Of a stretch of DNA of 64,000 bases, positions 1 through 9,802 are shown piece after piece. Made by a program: the position numbers and the translations under genes. The notes under the pieces are model-generated. The model was given only the letters and a program-made list of their open reading frames with translations, had not been told where the DNA came from and did no database searches. Location: contig JAHNUO010000011.1 in NCBI GenBank assembly GCA_019787685.1, positions 1,426,001 through 1,490,000 on the forward strand, given 5' to 3'. Within the stretch, counting starts at the first letter, position 1, and each line of letters opens with the position of its first letter. The stretch is from Chiua virens. Lineage: Eukaryota; Basidiomycota; Agaricomycetes; Boletales; Boletaceae.

Positions 1-3000
1 GTAAGTGTTGCTTGTTTGTTTTTGTCTTCATCCTTTTCAGGAATGTGTTGCACAGGAATCTTCTTCATAAACCTATGTCCTAGCTCAGTCCCCATGATCT
101 CACAACAAAACTGCACAGCCAAGGACACTTGTGCAACCCTCTTTGGAGGCACCTTGATGGTACCACATGATTCTCAGGCAGCTTGCCATGATCCTTGTCC
201 AGCTCATTTACCCTCTGTCATCTAGCAGTCTACATCAGTCACTCAATTCTCAAGGCAGATGAAAGGAGACACACACTTGTTTTCCTTGGCCCTGCCCTTG
301 CCCTTGGCATCCCCTTATGCTCTGCTGTACTAATAACCATTGTCTCGGTCATTATGCTCTTCAATTACCTACCCCTCTATTTCCTGATTAACATTTCCAT
401 TGTTGTGCATCCAATAACAACCAGTCACATGCACTGTTCCCACCCTCTCATCCTCAGCATCTCAATTTCCTTCCTGTTCAACTTAGACAGCAGTATAATA
501 TCATTGAAGAATTTGAACAACTTGCTCAGCTGCTTGAGTTGTCCATACTCTTGGACAGCTTCTCTCTGAGTATTTCTTACTGATTGCCACATAAAAATTG
601 CTGAGTGCATTGTGTGCAGACATTGAATGTTAGTCAATGTTGGGGCAATAAAGTGTCAAGATATCATATGTAAAGGGACCACAGTCATAGAACCAGAAGT
701 CAGAAGTATTAGTCCAAAATTCAGCAATCCAAGACACTGTTTATCTCACCTGGCATATCCACTGCTGGTTGGTGCTACAACAAATAACAAGCTTGGAACC
801 CTGATGCACAGCAAGGCTTGAATCTTTTCAGATTCTTCCCCATCAAGTCTGTAACAGGAACTTGATGACCCATTCACCCTAGCCATCAACAAAGGTGCCT
901 ATACACTGACAACAAAGATAAAATGCATCAAACAGAACATACTACAACTGCACACTGCCCAGGGACTTTGTGCACTGTGCAGATGCAGAAAATGACTTGA
1001 AACATGTGTGTCTTGAGTACTTCGGGGGAAGATCAGACTTGTGTGATGAAGAGCTGGAAGGAAGTAATGGCCATTCGGTAGTAATGTACACATCAGCAGT
1101 GTTCAATAAGTGTAAGCACCATTGTATGCATGCAATGAGAAACACAACCCAAGGCATACTGAGGCTGTCTTCACAGAGTGCGAGCTTGTGCTTGATGGCC
1201 AGAATGATCAATTCACCCTAGGTCCCTTCCAATGTTGTCTATAAGTGACCCTCTCAGGGTGGATAAATTGACTTATGCCATTTAGATGCTCCAACATCCC
1301 AATGCAAAGAGACAAGCACCAAAGATCAAGCATGTCTGCTCATGCCTGTTCTTCAGGACCAAGTTCCTTGGGAGCTTTTGGCACTGTGTATACCCTCAGT
1401 GATGGTACTTGTGCTTGTGCTGGCACTGTCTTCATTGCTGTCTGCTCCATCTCCATCTCCTTTGTCTCCAGCATCCTTTCCCTTCTCTTCCTCTTGCATG
1501 AGCTGAAACACTTTTTGCTGACTGATCCCATCCACACAGTTGAGGTTCACTGCAAGTTTGAGCATCTCCACATTGCGACTTGTGATGACAAACACAGTAT
1601 CCAGGAACATCCAGACATTTGTCCATGTCACAATCAGAGCATCCATCCATCAATGCCAAGACCTGCATAGCTTGTTCTTGGGCTACCACATTGAGATCTT
1701 GGAATTTGTAGATGTTTTGAATTTGATTTGATATGTGAGACAAGTTACAACAGGGTGGGATACCTCCAGCTTTGCTTGGTCATTGGTTGCAATACAGTGC
1801 TCCACACATACACACACCAAAAATGCCCTTTCTGGGGTCAATGTAGTCCAAAGATTGTCTGTGTTTTGGAGTCAGGTGAGTTTGTGTTATGATTTCAAGC
1901 AGACAGGTGCACACCTTTGAATTCAAGTGGTTGAATATATCAATGTGAGCAGCCAATATGCCAAGCAGGGTGGCTTCAGTGATTGTTTTCTCACTCAGGT
2001 TGAATCACTCAAGAAACACTAGTATGTCATCTATCTCACTACCACCCTCCTTTGCCTTGGTTGATCCTCTCATGACATCAACCCAGGCACCTAGGAGTGT
2101 GGGCTCATGATCTCCAAGTATATTATGGACTATGAACACCCTTTGCATGATGGTAAGCAGGTGTGATTGGAAGGGCCCCATAGTTGAACCGTCCTAGGTT
2201 TTTCTCGAAAATGGCAGAGTAGACAAGGTGACCTATGACAGTATTGGTATTGTGTGAATGGGCAAGGAGGGCGGGAAGAGAATGGTTTGCAAGTGGGACA
2301 TTGAGAGGAGCAGCATAACAGACTTCCTGCTGAAGGTAGTGCAGTTAGAGAAATAAAGACACCAAGTAGAAGGGCACAAACATGGCAGGATCATGGCTGA
2401 GGGTACTGAGAAGCATGTTGATGGTGATAGGTGCATCCACTTCAGCATTGAAGGGATCTTCTGATCCCCCAAACTTTCACAAACACAACAATTGCTTGAA
2501 TATGGATTTTCTTTGCCAAGTATGCACTCGATGAGGACTGTTCCCAGCAGAAGGTAAATGTCCTTATTGTAAAACATGAATTGAGCCAAGTTGTGTGTAG
2601 AATTTAAACAGACACACTCTATTTCATCGAGGTAGGTAACCATGGTCATGAGTATATCCACACAGTGGTATCTGACAACATTGTCCTTGCGATAAGTTCT
2701 TGAGAGGAAGTTGAGAAGGTGTGCAATGAACCAGGGTGAAGTGGTATTGTCATTGTTGTCCTTTGTTCTTTGCCTAAACCAGATGACAAAGCAGTCTGCT
2801 ATCAAAGAAAAGTACATGCATACATTTCAGACTGATACAGAAAACATATGCACTGACAAATTTGACAACTCTATGTGCTTGAGAAACATCCTTTTTCAGG
2901 ACAGTGGCACTACATATGTAGTAGCAGCTCAATAAATGTGTGTTTGAAGAGATGCTCGTCAGTGAGTTTGATTCTTCTCCCACCATAAATGGGTTCTGTT

Positions 3001-5090
3001 ACTTCTGCAAACATAATGGGTTCGAGCCTTCAATATGGACTTTGTGGGATGTGATAATGTTTTCTGATGATTTGAGGCAGTCATTTTCATCTGATCAAAT
3101 GTCATTGGGAGAGTGTCCATGACAGATGTTGTCCTGGACAGTATCAACATTGTTGGTTGTGACAATACTGATGAGGAAAAGGAAGCAGTGTTGAGAATGA
3201 AGCCGATGGATCACAGTGGCATACTAAGTTTTTTGTCTTTTGATGAATCGCCTGCCAAACCAGGACACATTTCCAAGGTTGTGAACAATGGCAAAACACC
3301 TGGTTTCTAAGTTACACATGATGCTAGAGGTAGATGAGTGTGCCATGTGTGGAGGAACAATAGAATATGGAATGTAGAACATACCTGCTTTGTTTCTCGT
3401 GTGTGGATCAGATATGCTATAAAACGCCACTGGCATCTTATAGCATGTCTGATCCAGGTTAAAAGCACAAGTCTCCCTCAGAGGAACTCCCACCATAGAC
3501 AACAGTTAGTAACAGGTTGGTCACTCTCCCTTGCCCCCATTGATCCACAGGTCTGACCCCTCATTTCAAGAATTTGATCATGGTTTCTTGCTGAACTCAA
3601 TCCAATGCCAAACCCATTGCCACCCCAGACTTGGCAAAAATGAATCCAAAGACCCTTTGAGATCTTTCCCAACCCAAGCTCCAAAAGCTCACAAAGGTAT
3701 GCAATGGTAGTTTTCCTTGTAGTGAGACTAACATCACATAGCCCAATGCCATTAAAGCCAATATGAAAAACGAGATGGTCAAACAGCTTTTGGAGTTACA
3801 AAGAGCAAACAGAACATGGTAAGTAATGGACAGCTGAAGGCATTGGAGGAGCACTGATGCACCATGCAGTCCTATTCACAAAAACTGACAAGAGGGTGTA
3901 TCAGGGAGAAGGACCATTGTGGAGGACCTTCCACCTTCTACTCCCCTTCCTTCATCCCTTTCTCTGTCACCACTCCCCTTGTATGAAGAGACATTGTATG
4001 TGGAGCTGGGAGGTGAAACACCCATACAGGTCAAAGACTCAAACATCAACATGGGTAAGCACCCACTCTCTAAGACCCACCCCTGATCTAACCTGCAGAT
4101 ACAGACATCACTGAGGCACCCATGCCCCAGCCAATCCAAGTCAGGCCCCAATGGCAACACTTGGTGAACCTTCCAAATGATGATGCCCAATAGGTGCCAC
4201 CAGGGAACAAAGATAAAGTTGTATTGGAAAAAGTCCTAAGGAAAGACCTAATGTTAAAGGAAAAGGTCATGGAAGATGATATCAAGGATGTCATCAAGAT
4301 GTTCACACAGATATTGGTGAGACATGCTGCCATCCTGGAAGAACAGCACATGCTTCACATCTGAGAGGCAGAAATTCACAAGAGGGGTGAGATGTTGTGG
4401 GTGGTGGCCCAATATGAAGCCTACCAATGTGGTCGGCTACAAGAGACAGCCACATTCCTGAATGACCACCTTGGTATGAACTGGAAGCACAACTGGATCT
4501 TTGATGAGCCCCAGTGAACTTTGGTTATTGTGTGGTGTGACTGGATATTGCCAGATCTCACCCATCTTGTTGCAGTTTTGTAGTTGATATCTGATGATAT
4601 TGTCTCTGTAGAATGTCCTGAATCCAAGATTTGTAATCTCATGGGGCATTGTTACTTATCATCTCATCTAAACATCAGATTAAAAATAAGATCTCATGAG
4701 ATCTGCATGTCCTAAGTAAGGATAATGCTAAAAAGAAGGTTTTTAGCACCCAGATGTCCCTGCAAGGGCTGCATGACATTGTCTAGGCTTATGCTAAGTA
4801 TGAATAAGGAAAAACAAAACAAAACAAAGGAATCCCAAGCAATACAAGCGCAGGTACAGCAATCTGGATGAGTTTATGCAAACAATTGAGCAAATAATGG
4901 TGGGGTTGAGTGGACAGATGGTCTGGATTCAGATTTGGATGATAGTGACAAGTGGTGGGAATGTGCTTTACATGCACAAGGAATATCTATTCCTTACACC
5001 ATTTCATATCTTGCTAGATCTCATCACATCACACCAGACATGTTATACTGCACAAAAAAATGATTTAGAATTACTAATATGTACATATTA
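1..5090. other. Unresolved decayed sequence
   Basis: I recognise no gene or element with confidence here. Several open stretches exist, for example plus-strand 970-1221 (acidic, ending at a stop before 1222), minus-strand 1353-1743, minus-strand 2233-2817 (194 residues) and plus-strand 3113-3310. None shows a family motif I know, and neighbouring frames break repeatedly. The sequence is poor in CpG and rich in TpG and CpA, like the other old transposon-derived parts of this window, so I infer decayed mobile or multi-copy sequence. Confidence 0.4.
4190..4560 (+). pseudogene. Unidentified coding relic, charged and helical
   Basis: Read on the plus strand from about 4194, the translation is rich in Lys, Glu and Val and looks amphipathic (segments such as DKVVLEKVLRKDLMLKEKV and DDIKDVIKMFTQILVRH). 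It runs into in-frame stops near 4362 and 4516. The character suggests a coiled-coil or helical segment of a real protein that has decayed. I do not recognise the family. The stops and lack of a start argue that it is no longer functional. Confidence 0.35.
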
Positions 5091-5099
5091 GGTGACTCT

Positions 5100-5560
5100 A
5101 AAACAAAAACAAAAAAAGTGGCAGTGGACAGGGATAGCAGCAGGTTATGGAGTGACTCAGATGACAGCAGGGTGGATGCTGAGAACAAAAACAGATGAAA
5201 ATAATAGCCTGAAAACGATGCAGACATGAGACAGTGGTCTAAAGTGGCAAGAATGAGGGTGGATGATGGGAGAGCAGTACAGAGAGGCAAGAATGATATT
5301 GATGAAGCCAGATGATGGGAGAGTTATGTAATGGCGAGAGTAAGAGCAGAGGATATGAGAATGAGACCATGCATGAGCGAGACCATGTACATAAGAGCAA
5401 GTGAGAGCAAGGATGAGACCATGCAAAAACAAGAACAGATGATGCAAGAGTGAAAGCAGGTGATGTGAGAACCAAAGTGATGTGAGAACCAAGGCAATAC
5501 GAAAACAACTTGCAGAGTGACAAAAATGAGAGCAGACGATGTGAAAATGAGAGCAATTTG
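5100..5560. repeat. Purine-rich degenerate tandem repeat
   Basis: The plus strand is strongly purine-biased and repeats variants of GATGATGGGAGAG, GCAAGAATGA, GAGACCATG and GATGTGAGAACC at irregular short intervals. The long Ser/Leu/His-rich open frames on the minus strand (5157-5492 and 5239-5646) are the complement of this bias and are not convincing genes. Confidence 0.6.
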
Positions 5561-5699
5561 GAGGTGTTTAGTGAATCTTTCTGACCAACATAGTCTTGTT
5601 CCAGTTGTTGTTTGTGACCTGGATGGTTGTCATTAACACATGCCACTATACAATCAATGACCTATCAATTCTGTTGCCTCTTTATCATATGCCTGTTCA

Positions 5700-6655
5700 A
5701 TACATAGCACGTTAGCACTGAAATCAATGATATAAACCTACTGTGTGTTGGGTATCATTCAGATTGACGTAATACTGATTGAATTCAGCCAAGGTTCCAT
5801 CAGTTGTGTCTTTGAAAGCTTTGAGCCAATGATGAGCACATAGGTTCCTAGAAGCAGGATCAATATATATTTTGTGACAATTCCAACACTTGCTGTCTGT
5901 TCTTCCCAGGACCAGGTTGCATTTTTGTTGGCTTCTTTGTCTTTATCATGGCTGGTTGTTTGGAGGTAGTGACTCCAAGTGAGTCATTGTTCTCAACAGC
6001 CAGAGTATGACCCAGACCTTGTGAAGCTGAGCTGTTTGCTTGTTCCACAATGGCATTGATGGCAATCTGCAACTCTGTTGAATCAGTGCTCTCTTGGATA
6101 GAATTTAGATTCTGATTCAGCAACAGCAAGGTTGAAGCAGAACCAGGTGTGGGTGAGTTATATTGTGTTGCTTCAGGGATCTCAATACCAAGCACAGAGG
6201 CAACATGTGCCAAGTCATTTCTAACACAACGTCAGTCAAGAATTCTGTATCTAAAAGAACTCACAATGGATTAACAGGCTTTGCATCATTGTCATCTTTG
6301 CCTGACATGGATGCTACTTTGACTGGTTCCAGTCCTCCGGAGGTACACATTTCAACTCATTGAGTTACTTGAGTATGCGTGAGTTGTGGTTCAGTTGTTG
6401 TGCTGTTATCTTCACTTGATAGTGCTAGTTTGACGGTTTTCTCTTGTTCAGGAACTGGAATTAGTTGATGAGTGACTTGTGCTTCAGAGGGAATCATCAT
6501 GCCTTTATCTTCAATTAATAGTACTGGTGTGATAGTCTTGTATCATTCAGACACTGGAACTGCCAGTGGTCAACATTAGATGGGAAAAGTAGAGAACAGA
6601 CATGCACCTTGTCGCTTTGATAGTAGCATGGCATCCTCCTCCTCCTCCTTCCCTA
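5700..6655 (-). pseudogene. 3' part of an unknown multi-copy gene interrupted by transposons
   Basis: On the minus strand the frame 6213-5860 (117 residues, Ser/Thr/Gln-rich, then a Lys-rich stretch TKKPTKMQPGPGKNRQQ) leads through a shifted frame into an ordered segment near 5870-5750 with the pattern Y-I-D-P-A-S-R-N-L-C-A-H-H-W-L-K followed by TLAEFNQYYVNLNDTQ. This resembles a multi-copy agaricomycete family I have seen only as hypothetical proteins. The upstream part of the same gene appears to lie beyond the Tc1 element (8247-8483) and beyond element A (15398-15850). Frame changes and two insertions make it a pseudogene. Function unknown. Confidence 0.45.
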
Positions 6656-6657
6656 TA

Positions 6658-6872
6658 CAGTGGCTCAAACAACTGTCCCAATGTTTGCATGTTTTTCACT
6701 AAATGCAATAAAATGTGGTAACCACTAAACCTTACCCAAACCTGTGGGAATATGAAATATAGTACCTATTCCTGGCTTTCTATTGGACCAAGGGTTAAAG
6801 GATTTGAATAGGATTTGATGAAATGGCAATCATTTCAAAATGATCACTCATTGGGACAGTTCTTTGACTTTA
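6658..6872 (+). repeat. Left terminal inverted repeat of the Tc1/mariner element
   Basis: 215 bp, about 95% identical to the reverse complement of 8031-8244. It carries the 13-mer AACTGTCCCAATG near its outer end (6671-6683) and the same 13-mer inverted at its inner end (6849-6861). Confidence 0.93.
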
Positions 6873-7069
6873 AGTTTGGATTACATATATTAGACCCTAA
6901 CATGTTGGAAAGTACTTACATACATTTGATAATGGTTCTATTATGTTATATTTATGTAACTATCATCAGCTAGCACCATATAAATCCCACCATTTCATAG
7001 TAACTTTCCTATCATCATTATGAAACCTATTTCCAGCTCTTAAGGGACAATACTGCCTCCTTTCCTTTT

Positions 7070-7990
7070 CTTAAGCTTTCTTCAAGGAAAATAACCTCTA
7101 AAACTGGTCTGGGCAAGTCTACAGTGTCTAGGGTCCTTCAGGAAATCCAGCTAGACAAGATTAAATATCTTGGTGGTCACCCTTCAAAGTTTTCATTTAC
7201 CAGCAAAAGGGCTATTGTACTATAGATTATTACTGGCAAGGCCAAAAATACTGTTCAGCTCACTATACTTCAATACCATTATTGATACTCCTCTCCACCT
7301 CAGACAGTCAGAAATACCCTCAAGGAAGCCTCTTTGAAAGCTATGATAGAGAACAAAAACCTCTTCTTTTCAAGAGTCACAAGAAGGATGGTTGGTCTAT
7401 GCTTTCAAATACTAGCATCAGGGTGTGGAGGGTGGGAAAAGGGTTGTATAGTTAAATGTGACTAAAGTCAATAGGATTGGGTCATATAAACAAGAGTATG
7501 TGTGGAAAAATGCAGGAGAGTAGTTGATTACTAGAGGTATAGTCAAGCATAGAGGAGGCTATGGGCCTATATAGGATGGAATGGAGTGGGAGTTTAGAGT
7601 GAGATGTACAGAAGAATGGATGCTGAGCAGTATGTGACAATTTGACAGCAGGGGTTGCTGGACAACATTGAAGAATTTTAAATTTCAGAAGGTGATATCA
7701 TTTTGCAATAAGATAATGATCCTGAACATACCTCTAAAAGAGTTCAGACCTGGGTCAAAGATCAAGAGATTGGATCTTTAGATTGGTCTGCACAGTCTCT
7801 AGACCTTACTTCCTTTGAACATACCTGAAATCATCTCAAAAAATGACTTTCAGCTTATAAAGGTGCCCCTAAAGGAGTTTATCATTTATAGGAGAGGTTA
7901 GTAGAGGAGTGGGGGAATATGTGTGCAGAATAGCATCAGAAATGGATTAAAAGCATGCATAGAAGGCTTTAAGCAGTTATCAAGACCAAA
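7070..7990 (+). pseudogene. Degenerate Tc1-type transposase
   Basis: The plus-strand translation, with many stops and frame changes, retains Tc1 hallmarks. An N-terminal helix-turn-helix-like stretch near 7100-7190 reads KTGLGKSTVSRVLQEIQLDK. Near 7710-7760 there is D-N-D-P-E-H-T-S, matching the family's QQDNAPCHTS block that holds the second catalytic Asp. Near 7785-7850 WSAQSLDLTSFEHTWNHLKK matches the family's WPPQSPDLNPIEHLW block with the third acidic residue. Stops such as those near 7228, 7490 and 7550 rule out function. A DD34E-type enzyme would cut and paste the element at TA sites. Confidence 0.85.
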
Positions 7991-8030
7991 GGAGGTCATA
8001 CCAAATATTAAATACTTACATTTACATATA

Positions 8031-8244
8031 TAAAGTCAAAAAACTGTCCCAATGAGTGATCATTTTGAAATGATTGCCATTTCATCAAATCATATTCAAA
8101 TCCTTTAACCCTTGGTCCAATGGAAAGCCAGGAGTAGGTACTGTATTTCATATTCCCACAGGTTTGGGTAAGGTTTAGTGGTTACCGCATTTTATTGCAT
8201 TTAGTGAAAACATGCAAACATTGGGATAGTTGTTTGAGCCACTG
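8031..8244 (-). repeat. Right terminal inverted repeat of the Tc1/mariner element
   Basis: 214 bp, inverted partner of 6658-6872. It carries the 13-mer at 8042-8054 and a one-mismatch inverted copy at 8219-8231. The element's only CpG is in this repeat (in gttaccgcat); the left repeat has TpG at the matching place. Confidence 0.93.
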
Positions 8245-8246
8245 TA

Positions 8247-8483
8247 CCCTTCGAATTCCTTTTCTGTTTGCATTCCTCTTTTGAAATAAGATTTCCCTGC
8301 TTGTCCAAATTCATTGCTTTCCATGCTGGGTAGGTAGGATGACTCAGCTTGTCGAGCTTCCATCCATCCTGAGCACATTTGAAAAGCAGGTGTGCTTCCT
8401 TGACAAATGCATGATAGAACTTGTGAGAGCTTCCTTCTAGTTCACCATATACTTGAGGAGCACAATGGGCATAGGCAAATTCT
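8247..8483 (-). pseudogene. Middle fragment of the interrupted unknown gene
   Basis: Minus-strand coding segment reading FAYAHCAPQVYGELEG, then a helical region with HAFVKEAHLLFKCAQDGWK and a charged tail ending in KEECKQKRNSKG at the Tc1 boundary. Its upstream end abuts element A. If element A and one copy of its 5-bp duplication are removed, the frame joins without a shift to the segment ending in CSAWQE just beyond 15398. Function unknown. Confidence 0.6.
8479..8483. repeat. Target-site duplication of element A, left copy (ATTCT)
   Basis: ATTCT at 8479-8483 matches ATTCT at 15398-15402, directly flanking the two LTRs. A 5-bp duplication is usual for Ty3/Gypsy insertions. Confidence 0.95.
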
Positions 8484-8915
8484 TGAAACAACCTAGAACA
8501 ACCTAGACTGTTAAAGTTGTAGTGGTGTAGTGAAGAGGGGGTTCAGTCCAGTGAAGAGGCGAAAACTCCAAGAGAACTTTGTTAGAGCTCTCTGGCTGAA
8601 ATTCATGGGGTTTATATACTACATGGATGTCGGAGTTCTAATCTGAGTATGAACTACGTAGATAAGAATAGTGTATCCTATTGGATGATAAGGTGTGAAT
8701 AGATATGAGTCATAGATAAGAGCATAGCCTTGCACTGCCGATAATGAGTCAGTGATAAGGGAAATGAATAGATAAGAACATGTGTTTGATGGATGCTGTG
8801 TTATTGTGGTAGCCAATTGGGTATGATCCTTTGGACAGCCTTTGCATGAGGCGTTTATGTTTAGAATCGATCAAAGGTTGAAGTTGTGAAGTGAGGAAAA
8901 GTTGGTATCGTAACA
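8484..8915 (-). repeat. Element A 3' LTR
   Basis: 432 bp. In element orientation it begins TGTTACGATACC and ends TTGTTTCA. It is identical to 14966-15397 except for one base. The last codons of pol lie inside it. Confidence 0.96.
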
Positions 8916-9799
8916 CTATCCCCCTTCTGTTGATCGGACTCCGGATGATCTATTTCATAATTGAGACGATGGAGACTATCCTCATCTTCATGTAAAGTTT
9001 TATCGTCATAGGTTCGGAACATGGAGTTGAATTCGGTTTGTGTGACTTTTAACTTTCTTGGGGCGTCTGGATGTGCCTCGTGGAAATCAGATATGAGATT
9101 CGGCGCATTCTTCAGATTCTTTAGTGGTTCCCAAGTTCTTTCGTCATCATCATAACCCTTCCAGTGTATAAGATATTCTAAGCGTCGTCCTTTCATTCGG
9201 GAATCGACAATATAATCTGCTTCGAATTCTTCTTCTTGGTCATCTCCGATTACGACAGGTCGCGGCTTATATACCGGCTGTTCTGGTAGATGTTCTTTAT
9301 AAGGTTTAACCTGAGAAATGTTCACGACTGGATGTATTCTCATAGTGCGTGGGAGTCGAAGCTTTAAAGCATTCGGACCATGTATAGAGATTATGTCATA
9401 AGGGCCAATCCATTTATCCATAAATTTTGGATGTTGTTTTATTTTTAGATTCGCTGTAGAGAGCCAGACCTTATCGCCAATTGAATAGGGTGGGGGTTCT
9501 GATCTCGATTTATCTGCGATGTTTTTCATATTTTCCGCGGCTTTATCTATGTTTGATTTGGTTTGCTCTAGAACTTCGGAGAAATCCGTAATGTAATTCT
9601 GAGCAGCCGGGTTTTTCATGGATTGTGGCATAATTCCCATTCTAGGAACGTATGAACGTGTGATTTCGAATGGTGAGAATTTAGTGGCAGTGTGTTTCTT
9701 GCTGTTGTATGAGAATTGTGCGAGAGGAAGCCAATCGGCCCATGTGTTATTCTTCTCAGCACAGAACATGCGAAGATACTGTTGCACTTCTCGGTTCAT
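8861..9799 (-). CDS. Element A pol, integrase C-terminal part with chromodomain
   Basis: 312 residues in the same frame as the upstream pol frame, from which it is separated by a single TGA (9800-9802). It starts at the ATG directly after that stop. Residues about 1-60 continue the integrase core, a GPY-type motif (IGPY) is near residue 131, and a chromodomain occupies about 190-243 with aromatic cage-type residues (ADYIVDSR, YLIHWKGYDDDERTWEP). Chromodomains of this class bind methylated histone H3 and guide integration to heterochromatin. About 17 codons at the end overlap the 3' LTR. Without read-through or reinitiation this part would be cut off from the catalytic core. Confidence 0.93.
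   Translation of the reverse strand: MNREVQQYLRMFCAEKNNTWADWLPLAQFSYNSKKHTATKFSPFEITRSYVPRMGIMPQSMKNPAAQNYITDFSEVLEQTKSNIDKAAENMKNIADKSRSEPPPYSIGDKVWLSTANLKIKQHPKFMDKWIGPYDIISIHGPNALKLRLPRTMRIHPVVNISQVKPYKEHLPEQPVYKPRPVVIGDDQEEEFEADYIVDSRMKGRRLEYLIHWKGYDDDERTWEPLKNLKNAPNLISDFHEAHPDAPRKLKVTQTEFNSMFRTYDDKTLHEDEDSLHRLNYEIDHPESDQQKGDSVTIPTFPHFTTSTFDRF
8916..8928 (-). promoter_or_regulatory. Element A polypurine tract
   Basis: In element orientation AGAAGGGGGATAG stands immediately before the 3' LTR start (TGTTAC). This is the expected plus-strand DNA primer site for reverse transcription. Confidence 0.9.
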
Positions 9800-9802
9800 T
9801 CA
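9800..9802 (-). other. In-frame TGA inside element A integrase
   Basis: TGA directly follows the catalytic Glu codon of the DDE core and is directly followed by ATG in the same frame. Related elements usually have Arg here (QSER or QTER), so CGA to TGA at a CpG is the simplest origin. Confidence 0.85.

Larger units (their letters stand above)
6658..8244 (+). mobile_element. Tc1/mariner-family transposon, complete but inactive
   Basis: A 1587-bp element bounded by terminal inverted repeats (6658-6872 and 8031-8244) beginning CAGTGGCTCAAACA and flanked by TA on both sides (6656-6657 and 8245-8246), the target duplication typical of Tc1/mariner elements. The length is typical of the family. The interior carries a broken plus-strand transposase. 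Only one CpG dinucleotide remains in the entire element. It sits in the unknown minus-strand gene that also hosts element A. Confidence 0.92.

Noticed and set aside
5157..5646. Long Ser/Leu/His-rich minus-strand frames
   Set aside because: They are the complement of a purine-rich repeat; composition explains the absence of stops.
9799..9802. Programmed termination-reinitiation at TGA-ATG in pol
   Set aside because: Possible, but Arg is expected here and CGA to TGA is the commonest kind of damage in this window; kept only as an alternative.
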